A stretch of DNA of 64,000 bases from Apus apus (GCF_020740795.1 NC_067283.1:129304568-129368567); one strand, 5' to 3'; shown: positions 49,442 to 63,046, counted from the stretch's first letter. The notes: a model not told the origin generated them from the sequence alone. Program-made: numbers and translations.

Positions 49442-52400
49442 ATCTTAGGTCACATGTTAAAGCATAAATAACATTTATTCTTCATATTTCTGTCTCTGTT
49501 GAAATGAATATTCAGTTGGAGTGAACCTGTAGCTTCAGTGCTAGAATTTCAGTATTTTACAGAACTTGTTGTGTGTTCCTTACCCTCCCATTTTTTCTAT
49601 TAAAGAGTGGGATTATAAAAGCACAGCAGAAAAAAGAAAATAAGTTCAAGAATTAGAAGACAGAATTCAATTCTTATGTAAAAATGGGAGTTTTCTTGGT
49701 AAGAGTTAAAATACAAAGTTAAAATGTCTCCATATTAACCTAGAAAAGCTATGCAGTCAAGAGGGAAAATGAGAGTATAGAATGAAAGTTCTCTGAATCA
49801 CCTGTATTTTCTGGCAGGAGGCAAACAGAAAGGGAGAACAGAATAATTAAGAACTTATTTAAAAGCACAAGATCTATATGTTTGAGTGCGTTTTCATGCC
49901 TCCTTAACCATTTTTCTCTCAACTCAATAACTAATATGTGTCTACAAATAGGAGGAACCTTACACTGTTAATAATATAACACAAAGAAATGCTAGTGTTA
50001 CTGTTTGTGCAGTTACGTATCCCAATATTATTTAACAGCCATACTCTAGGGTTCATGAGGCCATCTTATAACTAACCAATGAATATGGTCTATTTTAAAC
50101 TCAAACCCATTATTCAGATTAAAATCAACCATAAAGATTTCTCACTGTCAGATATTTTGTAAGAAGCATTAACATGGTTCAGTAGGTTTTCCCTAGCTCC
50201 TGTGTGCTGAAAGTCTAATAATGTAGACTTCAAGAATGGGTTTTATCTTCCAGCAGAATTTTGTTTTGTGTATCTATACATATCATTATGATTTAACAAA
50301 AATCTCGATAAAACCATGTTGCATTCCCCATTGCAATATAGTCTTGTTACAGCAATATCTCTTTACAGCAAGGAAACAACATGATTCAAATAAATGCCTA
50401 AGAAGACCTGAAAAATGTGTTGCTGTTGTGTGAAAAGTGGGCTGTCTTCTGTGTCAGCTCAGCATAGCACGTGGAGCCAAACACTTTCTGACTCACCATC
50501 TTTAATTTCTCAGACTAAAAATAATTTTTTTAAAAAACAAACAATCTTCAGATAAACATGATTCAGGATGCAAATTAAAAGGTAATATAAAGGAAAACCA
50601 GAAAGTTTTAGTAACTATGCAAGCATCTGCTCATAAGGATTTGGCTTTTTGTGTGTTGTTCCTTTAACAGCCCGCACCACTCCTGCTGCCTCTTCAGTGC
50701 CTCCTGCTCTCAGCCCACTGCCCCCTCACGGTCCCATCCTGCCATTCCTCAGCCCCATGCAAATCATTCCATGCTAATCTTCAACCCTTTGAAAATACAC
50801 CTGCCTCTGACCAGCTGCCTGCCAGGCCATGCAGTCAAGTGGCTTGGTAGAGGGCTGGCAAGTGGGAAGAATCAAAACAGTGGGACCCAGACCAGCTTCA
50901 GCTGCCCAGACCCAGCAGATTGGGTGCTTTCCCCACTGCTTTCTTCTGCTCCCCTTACAGCTGGTGGATCAGATGTTCTAGTCTGTCCAGATGCAGGGGT
51001 GCAGGTTAGCTTTCCAGTAATGACCAAAAGTCAGAGAAGAGGTTGTATGAATGTTTGATCCCTCCTGGTGTCCTATAAAGAAGTACATGGAAGTGTGTGG
51101 AGATGTATCTCTTCGAGATGACTATTCCAACACAAGTAATAGGGCTCTGCCATGGTACTGGGAGGTACAGACAAGGCGTGGGATAGGGTCAGACATGCTG
51201 GGGCAACACTGCTCATCTGCTGGGCAGACCTTCTGCCTGTAAGCACTGCAGTCTTAAGCCTAGGGCTCTACATAGTTTAGCAACATTTTTTTTTCTGCCA
51301 CATAACACATACTGATAGAGACCTGCTGGTTCAATCTATGCTCTGTTCTGGGGTGTTGTGCCAACAAAAGGAGTACCACTGTAAGATGCAAGTCTCTTAA
51401 ATGAAGTAATATCTCACTTATTAAGAACCAGATGAAAGGTAAGATGACAGCGAAGTCTACAACTGTGACAGTAAACTTGGCCAGTCTAGAGTAGAGCAAA
51501 TTCATACATTTCAGCCTTTTTCTTGTTTTACATCAGAAGAAAATCTGAACCCACAGCTCCTCACGATAAAACACCCAATACTGTAATAATATAAAAAGGC
51601 CTTTAGATTTCACTTTCTTGATAGATATAGAGGAATAAGTTTCATCTTTTTCATTTCAGTGTTGACACTGGGAGACCACACCTATGGTAACTTCAGTAGG
51701 GTATGGTAATTTGTATATAAGTTATTTATGATGTTATACTAATACTGAATGAAATAGAACCTGCTTTAGGTCTTGAATAGATCCGAATGTTCAATAGATA
51801 CATATTCTGTAACCACAAATTAAATAGCCACAAGAGACAATGTGGACTGTAAAGATGGTGCTAATAAAATACAAAAATAACTCTCAATCTTATTTCTTTA
51901 TTTGGCAACCTGCCTTAGTATTTTTATTCTTTAATCCAAAATAAAAACTACTTTTTCCAATTATCTGGCAGTTTAATTCCATTTCAAATCCTGACAGATG
52001 AGGTTTGCTAAATACATGCAAAGTGTGCCTGAAGATTGGTGAATTTTCAGTGCTGGTCAAGGTCCAAATAAAAGGAGGGGGAACACATGCTGAATCTACT
52101 CCACAAGCATGAATTCAATGGTTGTGGCAGATAGACACTTATATGTATATCCAGATGACAATGCCTAGTATTGGGCATCAGGAAGGTAAATGGAAGAATG
52201 GATGGCAGATGTGATCCCAAAATTTGACAAGGATCATTGAGTCTCAGGGCTGCAACAGAAAGGGTTCACAGTTCTGGAACAAGAAGTGAACCCAGAGAAA
52301 AGGACCGGGCTGTATTGTCAAAGGTCTAGGTTACAGAAGCCACTGGCCAATATCTGATAGACAAAATGATTTATGGAAGCACATTATATGGTGTTATTTA

Positions 52401-53869
52401 TATTGCAATATTGCTTTACCTTTATGTAAGTCCCTAATTCCCCAACTACTAAAGAAAAGCAAAGGTTCGACCATGCAAGTAAAAATGTTACAAACCAAGA
52501 GTATCATTAGACATGATATTCAGTACAAAGAACACTGAGCTGCAAGCAATTCTAGTAAACAACAATATCTTCACTGAAGCTCCTGGGATCAGTACGTAAT
52601 GATCTGCACTCTCTCAGCATCTGATATGCTGTTGCTATGCTGAGTGGTTGACTCATGACTAGCCTCCCTCAGACTGCTCTGTAGCACAAAGAGGGACTAC
52701 ACCCTACAAGACATCCCAATTTGTGCCCACAGGATGTTTCTGACAGGCTACATTTGTTTGGTTCTGCTCAGCTTATGGGGAAAATTTGAAAGAAGATAAC
52801 ATTCACTACAATAAATTTTCAGTAAGAAATTTCCCTTTTGCTCATTGTCAATATATTATTTTAGAATTTAATTGCTGCTTTGAAAACCAAAGGTGGCAGA
52901 AGAGAATGGTAGGGGAAAGGTTTGAAGATCAAAGCTTTACAATTCCCTATATAAACTTTACTGCTTTGCTGCCAAGTACATTAATTCCACAGGAAATTTT
53001 CCATTTTCACCAGAACCCATTTTTCCAATTTTTTTTTCGTCAGGAATTTTAACCACCTAGGAAATCCACTGCCATTACTTCTACCTAAACTGTGTTATCA
53101 GAATTAGCTCCTTTGCAATCTTTTATTTTCAGTGACATTGTTACAATTTATGGTTTTAATTTAATATTTGGTCTGTGTATGTAGTATTCCTGTGACATAT
53201 TGGAATCATAATAGAGGCAAGCACAGCACTGAATGCAGGAAAGGGTTGTAAGGCACTGGAAAGAAAAAAACCTCTTGTAAAATTTTAGTAGGCTCTAATA
53301 CTGATTAATCTTTGAGTTTTGACATCTATTTCGTCATAAAATCCTTGATCAGACACAAACACATGGATGGACACCTCTTCCAAATCTAACCCCCTGTTTT
53401 GATAGAGGGGAAAGTTTGGAAAATTACATTAAAATCAATTTTAAAAGAAATGGGAAGATAATCTAATTTGCATAGTGTGAGGACACTATTTGTAAGATAT
53501 CTCAGAAGTAAAGTGACAGTCAGAAACTGGAATAGCTTTGTGGCTGATTCCTTGTGGCTGTTCACAAGACTAATAATGTTATTTTACAGGAAAACAAACA
53601 AACAAACAAACAAACAAAAATACCAAAACCCAACAAAACAAAAATCATAACCAAAACAAACAAACAAAAAGCAACATCAATACTTTCCTTCTGAAAGCCC
53701 TTTCTTTTCAAGTGTAAGTAACACCAATAAAGTTATCACTTAATATATATACACAGGCAGCTTTCCATTGTAAGTCAATCCATATCCACTTAAAGTTCAC
53801 CAAACAGCTACTGACTCCATGCATAATTTAGTGATGGGTAAAATGTCTTAATGCAGTAATCCCAGAATC
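49442..53869. other. Intergenic stretch with a short GC-richer patch
   Basis: AT-rich except for about 50670-51240, which is richer in GC and holds a 135-codon open frame (50651-51058, +) without recognisable homology. An AAAC repeat lies near the right end. Confidence 0.6.
53591..53670. repeat. (AAAC)n simple repeat, interrupted
   Basis: About six AAAC units, then degenerate A/C-rich sequence and a second short AAAC run. It lies about 200 bp upstream of an old CR1. Confidence 0.9.
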
Positions 53870-54875
53870 CTGAGGATGTCAAGCCACTCTCCATGATAAC
53901 TGAAAAATCATGGCAGTCAGATGAAGTCCCTGGTTACTGGAAAAAGGGAAACATTGCACCCATTTTTTTAAAGGATAGAAAGAAGAACCCTGGGAACTAC
54001 CGACCTATCAACCTCATCTCAGTGCCTGGAAAGATTATGGAACAAATCCTCCTAGAAGACATGCTAAGGCACATGGAAGACAGGGAAGTGATTTGAGACA
54101 GCCATTGTGGCTTTATCGAGGTCAAGTCCTGCCTGACCAACCTGGTGGCCTTCCATGGTGGAGTGACTCCATCAGTGGACAAGGGAAGAGCTCTGGATGT
54201 CATCTCTCTGGACTTCTGTAAGGCCTTTGACATGGTACCCCACAACATCATTCTCTTTAAATTGGAGAGGTATGAATTTGACAGGTGGAGTGCTCAGTGG
54301 ATAAGGAATTAGTTGGATGGTTGAATGCAGAGTGTAATGGTCAATGGTTGATATCCAGATGAAAAGTCCAGCTCTGGAATACTCAGTACAAGAAATACGT
54401 GAATGTGTTGGAGTAAGTCCAGAGGAGGGACACAAAAATTGTCAGAGGGATGGAGCACCTTTCCTGTGAGGAAAGGCTGAGAGAGATGAGGTTGTTCAGC
54501 CTGGAGAAGAAAAGGATCAAGGGAGACCTTATATTGACCTTTCAATACCTAAAGGGTACTTATAAGAAAGATGAGGACAAACTTTTTATCAGGGCCTATA
54601 GCAAAAAGACAAGGAGTAAAGGTGTTAAACTATAAGAGGGTAGATTCAGAATAGGTATGAGTAAGACATTTTTTACAATGACTCTGATGGAACACTGGCA
54701 CAGGTTGCCCAAAGAGGTTGTAGATGCCCCATCCCTGGAAATATTCAAGGCCAGGTTGAACAGGGATCTGAGTAACCTGATCTAGTGAAGATCAGATGCT
54801 GATTGCAGGGGGATTGGACTGGTTAATCTTAAAGGTCTCTTCCAACCCAACTGCTCTGTGATCCTACAATTCTAA
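53870..54875 (+). mobile_element. Older CR1 LINE with internal deletion of the RT catalytic region
   Basis: It opens with codons for [20 protein letters not shown], then [34 protein letters not shown] follows at about 54210-54250, after an early TGA and with frame changes. Near 54355 the sequence jumps from the VMVNG region to the late block (TRNT, then EERLREMRLFSLEKKRIKG). The FADD motif and about 100 codons are therefore missing. The 3' end (GGTCTCTTCCAACCCAACTG) is at about 54830-54875. It is an older subfamily than the copies at 37 kb and 48 kb. Confidence 0.92.
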
Positions 54876-57800
54876 TACATATTAATGTAATATGGTGAGG
54901 ATGTATACATAGGAGTCTGAGACCCATATCCTACTGGAATTGTAGGATTCTATAAAAATTATCGGAAACAGCACACAGGAAATTCTAGCTCCAGCAAATT
55001 TCCGGAGCATTTTCCGTAGCTCCTTGGTACAGGGAACAGTTAGCAGACATTATGCACCAAAGGCCAGGTGGGATGGAAACTGCCTTGATTGATGAATACA
55101 GCATTAGGATTCAGAAGGTCAAAGTTTAATGTCCGATCTGTCACAGATTAGCTGATGTATGGAGGATGATTCAGGTAGCTTTTTTATGTTTCATTTTCTT
55201 CCTTGTGCAAACTTATGATGGTACTTGCTGGGGGTAAAACAATGCAGGGTCACTTACAGACAGTAATCTGTGGCTGCACACACACACTCACAGCACCAGA
55301 GAAAAGACAAGGAGCTGGAGAGTCCCTTACAGCCATGCTGCTTTTCACTTTAGCCAGAGAATGCTAACAGGCATAGTGTTTATACTATACACTTGAGAAA
55401 AGCTCTGGAAACTAAGTAGATGGAATTAAGTCTTCTCAAAACTTTTATTTTCTGACCTCTCAGAAAGGACCAGATGTAGTAAATTTTATTTCCCGTTCCC
55501 AATGCACAACAAAACTTACAATGCTATGTTTATATTTACAGTAAAGTTTAAAAATTTTAGACAGAAGTTTGCACTAGTAAATCTGCAATTATTCTCTTGT
55601 GACTTGTCCAATTTATATTGTGAGCTGCAAAAAAGAGAACAATTCTCCCACGCACTGTGTTGCTGACTTATGCACTGCAGGATTATGGAGGTATTGCTTC
55701 CCTGCAGGGTTCAGTTCCTCTGGGGAAACTGAAGGGTATTTGTCCCTCCCTTTTCATGACCATTCATGAAAACACCTACTGAATACTTTCCTGCTGCAGG
55801 CAATCTCTCTGATCTGTGTTCTGGCAGGCAAATACCTCTCCCCTTTTGGTTTAACTTTTTGAGCTTGAGAAACGTAAAAGGCCTAAGAAACCTAATGAGC
55901 TTTCTGTCTGTCCAAAACCTAAAGCAAGTCTATTGCTTTTGGCTGCTTCAGATGAAATGCTTCAGTAAATTAGTTACTGCAGATTTGTTTTCATTTACTT
56001 TAGACCAATGGTGACTGTTGAGCTTCCAGTGCACAAGTTTCAGTAATAGGAAGATCACAGTGAGAACAGAAACTTTCCTCATTACATTTTTATGTCAGAT
56101 ATTAAACAGATACAGATTAGGCTGACAGTATTCATTACCTTGGAATGAGTTTGCAGTGTTTGTTTATATTAAAGTTCTGCTCAGTGAACATGAAGAATTC
56201 AGACTTTCATTAATTGCAAAGTGATTTCTGAGGCTAATGATAATTGAAGTGTTGAAAGAGAAGTGCAGAACATTTCATTGAAGTAAAATACAGAGGAACA
56301 AAAGGATTGACTCCTGGAAATTGCTTTTGTTTCAAGTTATCAAAAGTCAGTCTTCGACACACGCCATTACACGCCATTAAATGCTCACCATCCTTGTAAA
56401 AAAACCCCACACATGGTTTTATGGTTAAAACAACACCACAAGCATTCATACATGTGGTATCTTTACATACGAAATAAACATTCAGCAATGGAATTGCTAA
56501 TATGTACAGAAATATTTACCTCCTTTAAATCCCAAAGGGTCAGGAACCGTATTTATAGCATAGAACATTTAACTCCTCAGGCAAAAAAGATTTTCAATGG
56601 TGCTCACAGGCATTTAAAAGGTAATGCTGAAAAATTTACAGAAAATATAAGGAAAATATTATTTATTATAGCAAAATTTATATTATCCTTTGGCAACTGT
56701 TTCCTTGAACACACCAAGCTCAGTGTGATTTGAAAACTACGTGAATGTTAGACTTGAAGGTAAATTCCAACACTCCAAGGAACTCGCAGTGCTCTTTCTG
56801 GCTCCTACACAAGAAACAAATCCCACTCCCCCTCCAATCCTTGCTCTCAGATACATGCTGAGCACATTTTCCTTTTTCCCTTTGCTCTGGAGGCCAGCTG
56901 GCCTCCTCCTTCCTGCCCAAAGACCTTGTCTGACATTCAGGCACCTCGGTTGCAAGCTGAGTTGCCGTCCTCTGTTCCTCACCAGTTGCTGGTTCCTCCG
57001 GCTCCTCCAAGAATATTACAAAAACCATACTGAGGATCCAGTTAGCCCTAGGCCCCAGTCCAGCCAAGCAGCGAAGCACAGGTTTAATTTCAACTGTGAT
57101 TGCAGAGAAATTGGTTAAGCACTTAAAGTTAATAGGTGTATTATTAAGTTCCAAGAGGATCAAAACTTAACGAGCCTGCCCTTCATGTGCATGTAATGGT
57201 ACACTTACTGGGAACTGAAAATAATGTTGAAACTTTGATGTTATTTCTACTCTATACAGTTCTAAACAAACCAACTTTCCCTACTTTTTGCAATATATGA
57301 AAAATTTATTCTCCTGTAGATCATATTTTAAAATGCATTATTTTAAGTGTCAATATTTTCCCAGGAAATAAGTAAATATGGATAATTTTGTCATGAAATT
57401 AAGGGCACAAATAAAAAAAATACCCTAACCATAGCATAATTTTTGCACAAAACTTACTGGGAGGTAATCTTTAAGAAAATAATTTTCTGCATAGCATTTA
57501 CCTATAGTATCCAGACAGCCTTCACAGTTTCCTTGCCAGAATGCTCGAAAAAGGCAGGGCTTTGCAGAGAAGAAAGTGTGGGGCTACTCCAGATGCCATC
57601 AGATCATCTCCTGAAGACAATGAGATACTTATCCAAGATCCCAGCCCACAGTACTGAAGTCAATAGACCTTTGTCTGTTATATTAGCTGGAACTATAAGG
57701 CATTTGCTGCTCTGAAGCGTTTGCCTCCTTCCCTATTCTTTAAGCTATGTAATATATCTCCAGGGCACTTTCTATGAAAAAGATATGCTATTTCATCTTT

Positions 57801-60800
57801 AATATGTTGTAGCATTTTGGTAGGCATATGGGACAGGTATTTTTTTTCTGTCATTTCTGGGATATGAAGAATTGTAGCACTATGGAAACATGCACATAAC
57901 AATTCACTAGGATTGTCCAAAATGAACTCTGGTCTTCCCTGCTGCTTTTTGCCTAGATTATTTTTGCCCTGTTCTTTCTCCTCAGTTTCCTCCCATTCCT
58001 GTTGTTTCTATCCTTATGGCATGGTTAGTATTTCAGGAGATTACTTTACAACTGACCAGACTAGAAGGTCATCTTTGATCTCTTATAGCCTGTGAAGATT
58101 ACAGAGGATGCTTTTTTTTCATCAAATTAAAGAGAAAGACTGACATTTTTATTTTAAAAGAGGCTGCACCACACTTACATTCTATCACATCTATAATTTT
58201 CCTCTGCTGAATAAACTATGTGCTGGATGTCAGCCCTGAGTTCATCTGAATCTAAACTTGACTATATCCTGAATATTGAGTTTTTAATCTTTTCTTCCCG
58301 TCTGAAAGTTGTGCAGCGTCAGATGTCTTTGTGGTGTGACTGCAGGGTAAGGTCTTGGCTCTATGAAATCAGCAGGGATTTTGCCACAGGATTCATTTTG
58401 TCTAAGGTTTCAACCAAACTGTTTAATTTCTATCCTAAATACACTCACAAAAGCTTTCAGATTTAGCTCTCAGATGAAATACTTGACCTTCTTTGTCAGA
58501 TAAAAATAAAGGGATGCTTTTTTTAAGCTATGACACCTTTTAACCACTTGAAAAACAGCAAAGGACAAAGCAATGGGAAAATCTGGGTTTGTTTATCTAT
58601 TAAATTTTGATGATAGGTATCAGGTTTATTTTCCAGACAAAATTATGTTATCACTGTAGAAGTAAAGAGGTTACTTTTAGAACTCTATAAAGTTTAGGTA
58701 TTGATTTTCTGAAGCATGGTATTATGCAGCTATTGCCTGACAGACTTCTTGCATATATAATCATGCAATGGTCTAGCCTTTGTTTGAAGCCTTACTTGTT
58801 CATTTTTCCAATGAAAACATCAAATGTATCACAAAACACAGTTTCTGTGTAAGTTACTTTGCATTGTCCTGTGTTTAGAAATGAAATAAAATTATCCTTT
58901 TCACTCACTAGGCCTCATTTTAGAGAACAATTTTTTGTGATTGGTGTATAGGCAGACACAGTTGAAAGACCTAAAAGATGAAAGAAGACAGAAAAAAAAA
59001 AAAGAGGACAGAAGAATTTACAGCATCATCCATGCTACCCCACCTTTAGAACAGCTGTAAAAACCTTATACTTTACAAATAATTGGGGTTTGTTTTATTA
59101 GCTGTACATACAGTACTTTTATGGCACAGATGTTGTGACAGTGACTCATGCATAATGCAAGTGAAGTGTAGGTATCCAGTATCTCTCATTGAATTCTTGT
59201 CCTCAGTATTTCCTAAACACTGAGTTTGCCCTTTTTTCTCATTTCATGTTCTCCCAAGCAAAGTCTTGCATTTTACAGGATGTATACACACTAGGTGAGG
59301 AAAGAGACACAAATACATGTAACATGAAAACTGCACACACAAATACCTAGCTGGTTTCTCACTTTGTCCACTCTGTCTGAATTTTACACCTGTAGGTATA
59401 AACTATACATTATTAGGCTATTTAATTACTTTTAAAAGTAGAAAGAGCTTAGTGGGAGAAGAAATGACCTTTTAACTCCTGTCATAAAAAATGTTCTGTA
59501 AAATAGCCATTTTTATACACCCAGAAAAACAACAACAACAACAACAAACTATTACTTTGTTCTGCTAGTCTTATTCTTATGAGACAGTCTTCATCCATTA
59601 TGCAAGCACCTTTGAATAAATACCTCAGCTATAAGAGGCTGTAGGGTCCAGGCTTTGGGTTAGGGTCCAAGTCCTGTGCTACAAGACATTTGTGACCTTT
59701 TCCCATCTGCTCACTGAGATTTTTTCCCTAAGGCTCTTCCACCTTTTTCAATCTTTACACATTGTTGGGTTTTCATATTGACCATGGGAACACTTGGAAG
59801 CACATGTGAGACTGATGCTTATCTTTCACAGCGGTTGTGGCCCTCTTCCTCCATTCCTCTTCTTCTCTGCTGACATTTTCTATTCCCTACCTTCCCCAAA
59901 ACTTTTCCTGTGTGTATTTATCACTGTTTTCATTCTTGTGGGTGTGTATGCAACCAATTTAAAAAATGTAGTTGTCATTTTGGTCTCAAAGTGGACTGGT
60001 TTGTGGCTATTGCTGTTTCCCTCTGCTGAACAGATGTGAGGAAGTAGCTGAGAAAATTTTGGTTTCTGCTTTCACATGTAATATGCTTAAGGTCAGTGGT
60101 TTTACCACTTCTGAGGAGTAGAACTGCTACAAATAACCTTACAGAGAGGAGGAAGAGATGCTCTTTATAAAATTCAGATTGAGTTAATGAAGGGCTTTGA
60201 AGATCAAGATGAAAGCCCTGAGTACAAGAAACACACAACAAAAAAGCTTCATTTCACCTGGGTACGTGTTGGAAGGCTCATCCAAGTCACTGGGAGTTGT
60301 CTCAATGTTTTGTAGTGATAACAATCCCATTTGCATGAAACCTACACATTTCTAATGAAAAAAACCCCAAACCATCTAGCCCTGTTCTAGTCATTATTAT
60401 GGATGCTTTCTATGAAATCAGAATAAAAACACCAGCTCATAACATTACAGCACTACAAGATAAAATCTCCCAAAACACATGAAAATTGACGCTGATTTTG
60501 ATCAGTGTCGGTATATATTTGGGGTTAATTCTGTATCACTGAAATGTTCTTGTTGACTTGGCTATAGAGGGGCAAGAGTCACAGACAGCACAGGAAGAGC
60601 AACGCAGAAGTACCTGTAAAACAGGTTAGTGGTCTCTTCCAAAAGATTTCTATACACTCTACTTCAGGCTGTGCAGGTGGAGACTTAACTGTTGCATTGA
60701 AGTTCTAGATGTGATATGCTCTCTTTGCAAGGAGTCAGGACTTGCTGACTGAACAAATGCAATGCCAGTGTTTTAATGTGTTGGACTACATTAAAATTAG

Positions 60801-61762
60801 AGTGAAATTAATGTGCATAGCTTGCTTAACACTAGGAACACTGAGGTCTGAAAAGAGGCTCAGAAACATCTTAAATTCAGCTGAGACTAATGCTTCAAGC
60901 ATTTCATCACTGAGTGATTAACAGTTTCACGGCTATAAAAGAGTATTTCATAGGCATCTTTAGCAACGTAGGATTTGGTATTACAGCATTATGGAAACTT
61001 TGATGGTCAGCACTGTAGCAAAAAATTTCTCATGTTAGTGTAAACACAACAGAGAATAACTCCTGGGAAAGCATTTTGTTTTATTATTGTTCCAGTCTGT
61101 ATTGTTTGCTCTAATAATCTATTACTCTATTCTGTAATGATTTGTTTAAATTTGGTGGAATTCCTGTAAAAAATGTCAGCTTAATTTAATAACTAGAATT
61201 CAGTTAGCAATGAAGAAAAGCCTTTCATGTTTCTTTCCTAGGGATACTATGAACTGTACAATTTGGTGTACTGAGTACAGTAGCAGAACCCAGAAAACAT
61301 GGTCCAGTCACCATAACATCTTGCCAGCAGCCAGATCTGTGCTTTGCTGATGAACTCAAAGCAAGCTGCTTCACTGAAAACTATTTCCTAAGAACTTCAG
61401 CTGATTAGTTTTAGATAATCCTTAGTTTGAACAAATATTGTCTAGACTTAAAGAGATACAGCTGAAAGTTTATCCAAACTCCCAAGTATCTTCCTCATTC
61501 CATTCTCAGGCAATTCTAGTGGCCTGCAGCTCCTCCTGGGCTCTTTCTGGTTTCAGACTCTGTGTTATGGGAAAATGAAACAGCACCTTCTGTCTGTGCC
61601 AGGTAGTTAGTTTATGGCACACACTTTCTTACTAGCCAGAAATTAATTACCTGTTTCGTTGCTAGTGATGGAAAATGGTGTGTGTTACTTCCGTTGAAGA
61701 TTTCCATTTTCTTCCTGATGCTGGAGAACTGTAGAATATAACTAACATCCAAGCATTTAATA
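54876..61762. other. Intergenic stretch, 6.9 kb, with a GC-richer patch
   Basis: AT-rich apart from about 56790-57080. That patch holds an 18-bp perfect palindrome and overlapping open frames (147 codons on -, 125 on +), with no recognisable protein. An AAC microsatellite lies at 59526. Confidence 0.6.
59526..59548. repeat. (AAC)n microsatellite
   Basis: About seven AAC units. Confidence 0.92.
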
Positions 61763-61858
61763 TCACAGAATCTTAGGGGTTGGAAGGGACCTCGAAAGAT
61801 CATCTAGTCTAACCCCTCCTGCCAGAGCAGGATCACCTAGAGCACATCACGCAGGAAC
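61763..61858 (-). mobile_element. Very short CR1 LINE, 3' end only
   Basis: About 95 bp: ATCACAGAATCTTAGGGGTT, the GGAAGGGACCTCGAAAGATC block, TGCCAGAGCAGGATCACC, ending CACATCACGCAGGAAC. It is close in sequence to the young copies, so it is a heavily 5'-truncated recent insertion. It lies 370 bp from a second CR1 3' end in the same orientation. Confidence 0.92.
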
Positions 61859-62230
61859 CACTGCCAGTGACTATTGATTAGGAGTTGACTCTCTTGAGGA
61901 AAATGCTCTTGTTAATTGACCTACTGCTTCCCTCCAAAAACTGGAAAATAGCAGCAATGAAAACAGGGGAGACTAGAAAGGCCTTGATTCTCTGTGAGCT
62001 TGTCAGGGGGTTGGCAGCTCTACATGAAAACTACATACTGTAGGTTGCTGTACAGTGCTGTACACCCCCATGCTTCATCACTACCAATTAGAAGAACCAA
62101 ATTACATAACGAGACGTCATCCTATCCACACCAACCTGACAGATGTGGCTACTTAGTTAAAGCTGTTGTTATGCCAGATGTTGGGCACAGAAGACCAAAG
62201 TTTGTTAATGTGACTATATGTAATGATAAT

Positions 62231-63046
62231 TACAGAATCACAGAATCTTAGGGGTTGGAAGGGACCTTGAAAGATCATCTAGTCCAATCCCCCTGCCAGA
62301 GCAGGATCACCTAGAGCACATCACACAGGAATGTGTCCAGGTGGGTTTTGAATGTCTCTAGTGAAGGAGACTCCACAACCTCTCTGGGCAGCCTGTCCCA
62401 GTGCGCTGTCACTCTCACAGGAAAGAACGTTTTTCTGTTATTTATGTGGATCTTCCTGTGCTCCAGTTTGCATCCATTGCCCCTTGTCCTATGGCTAGGC
62501 ATCACTGAAAAAAGCCTGGCTGCATCATCCTGACACTCGCCCTTAATGTATTTATAAACATTGATGAGGTCACCCCTCAGTCTCCTCTTCTCCAAGCTAA
62601 AGAGACCCAGCTCCCTCAGCCTTTCCTCATAAGGGAGATGTTCCACTCCCTTCATCATCTTTGTGGCTCTGCACTGGACTCCTTCAAGTAATTAACTGTC
62701 CTTCTTGAACTGAGGGGCCCAGAACTGGACGCAATACTCCAGATGCGGCCTCACCAAGGCAGAATAGAGGAGGAGGAGAGCCTCTCTTAACCTACTAACC
62801 GCACCCTTTCTAATCCACCCCAGGATGCCATTGGCCTTCTTGGCTACAAGGGCACATTGCTGGCTCATGGTCATCCTCCTGTCCACCAGGACGCCCTGGT
62901 CCTTTCTCCTACACTGCTCTCCAGCAGGTTCTTCCCCTCTACTCTTGCCCTTGTTGAATTCCATCAAGTTTCTCCCTGCTCAACTCTCCAGCCTGTCCAG
63001 TATATTCCTTTTTTTTCCAGTGTACAGGCAGGCAATAATCACAAAT
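62231..63046 (-). mobile_element. 5'-truncated CR1 LINE with a chimeric 5' leader (copy B)
   Basis: The 3' octamers and TTAGGGGTTGGAAGGGACC are at 62231-62266. ORF2 C-terminal codons are open at 62311-62658 (starting [17 protein letters not shown]) and 62692-62967 ([16 protein letters not shown]), with the frame broken between them. A deletion near 62930 removes the [13 protein letters not shown] segment, so it is shorter than copy A. Its 5' end carries the same leader of about 47 bp as copy A at the same ORF2 position. Flanks are unrelated to copy A. Confidence 0.93.
62999..63046 (-). repeat. Chimeric leader of CR1 copy B
   Basis: It matches 22429-22475 except for about three substitutions (one in the T/C run, one A/G, one C/A at the joint). 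The match ends at AATCACAAAT on the + strand in both copies. Confidence 0.8.
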
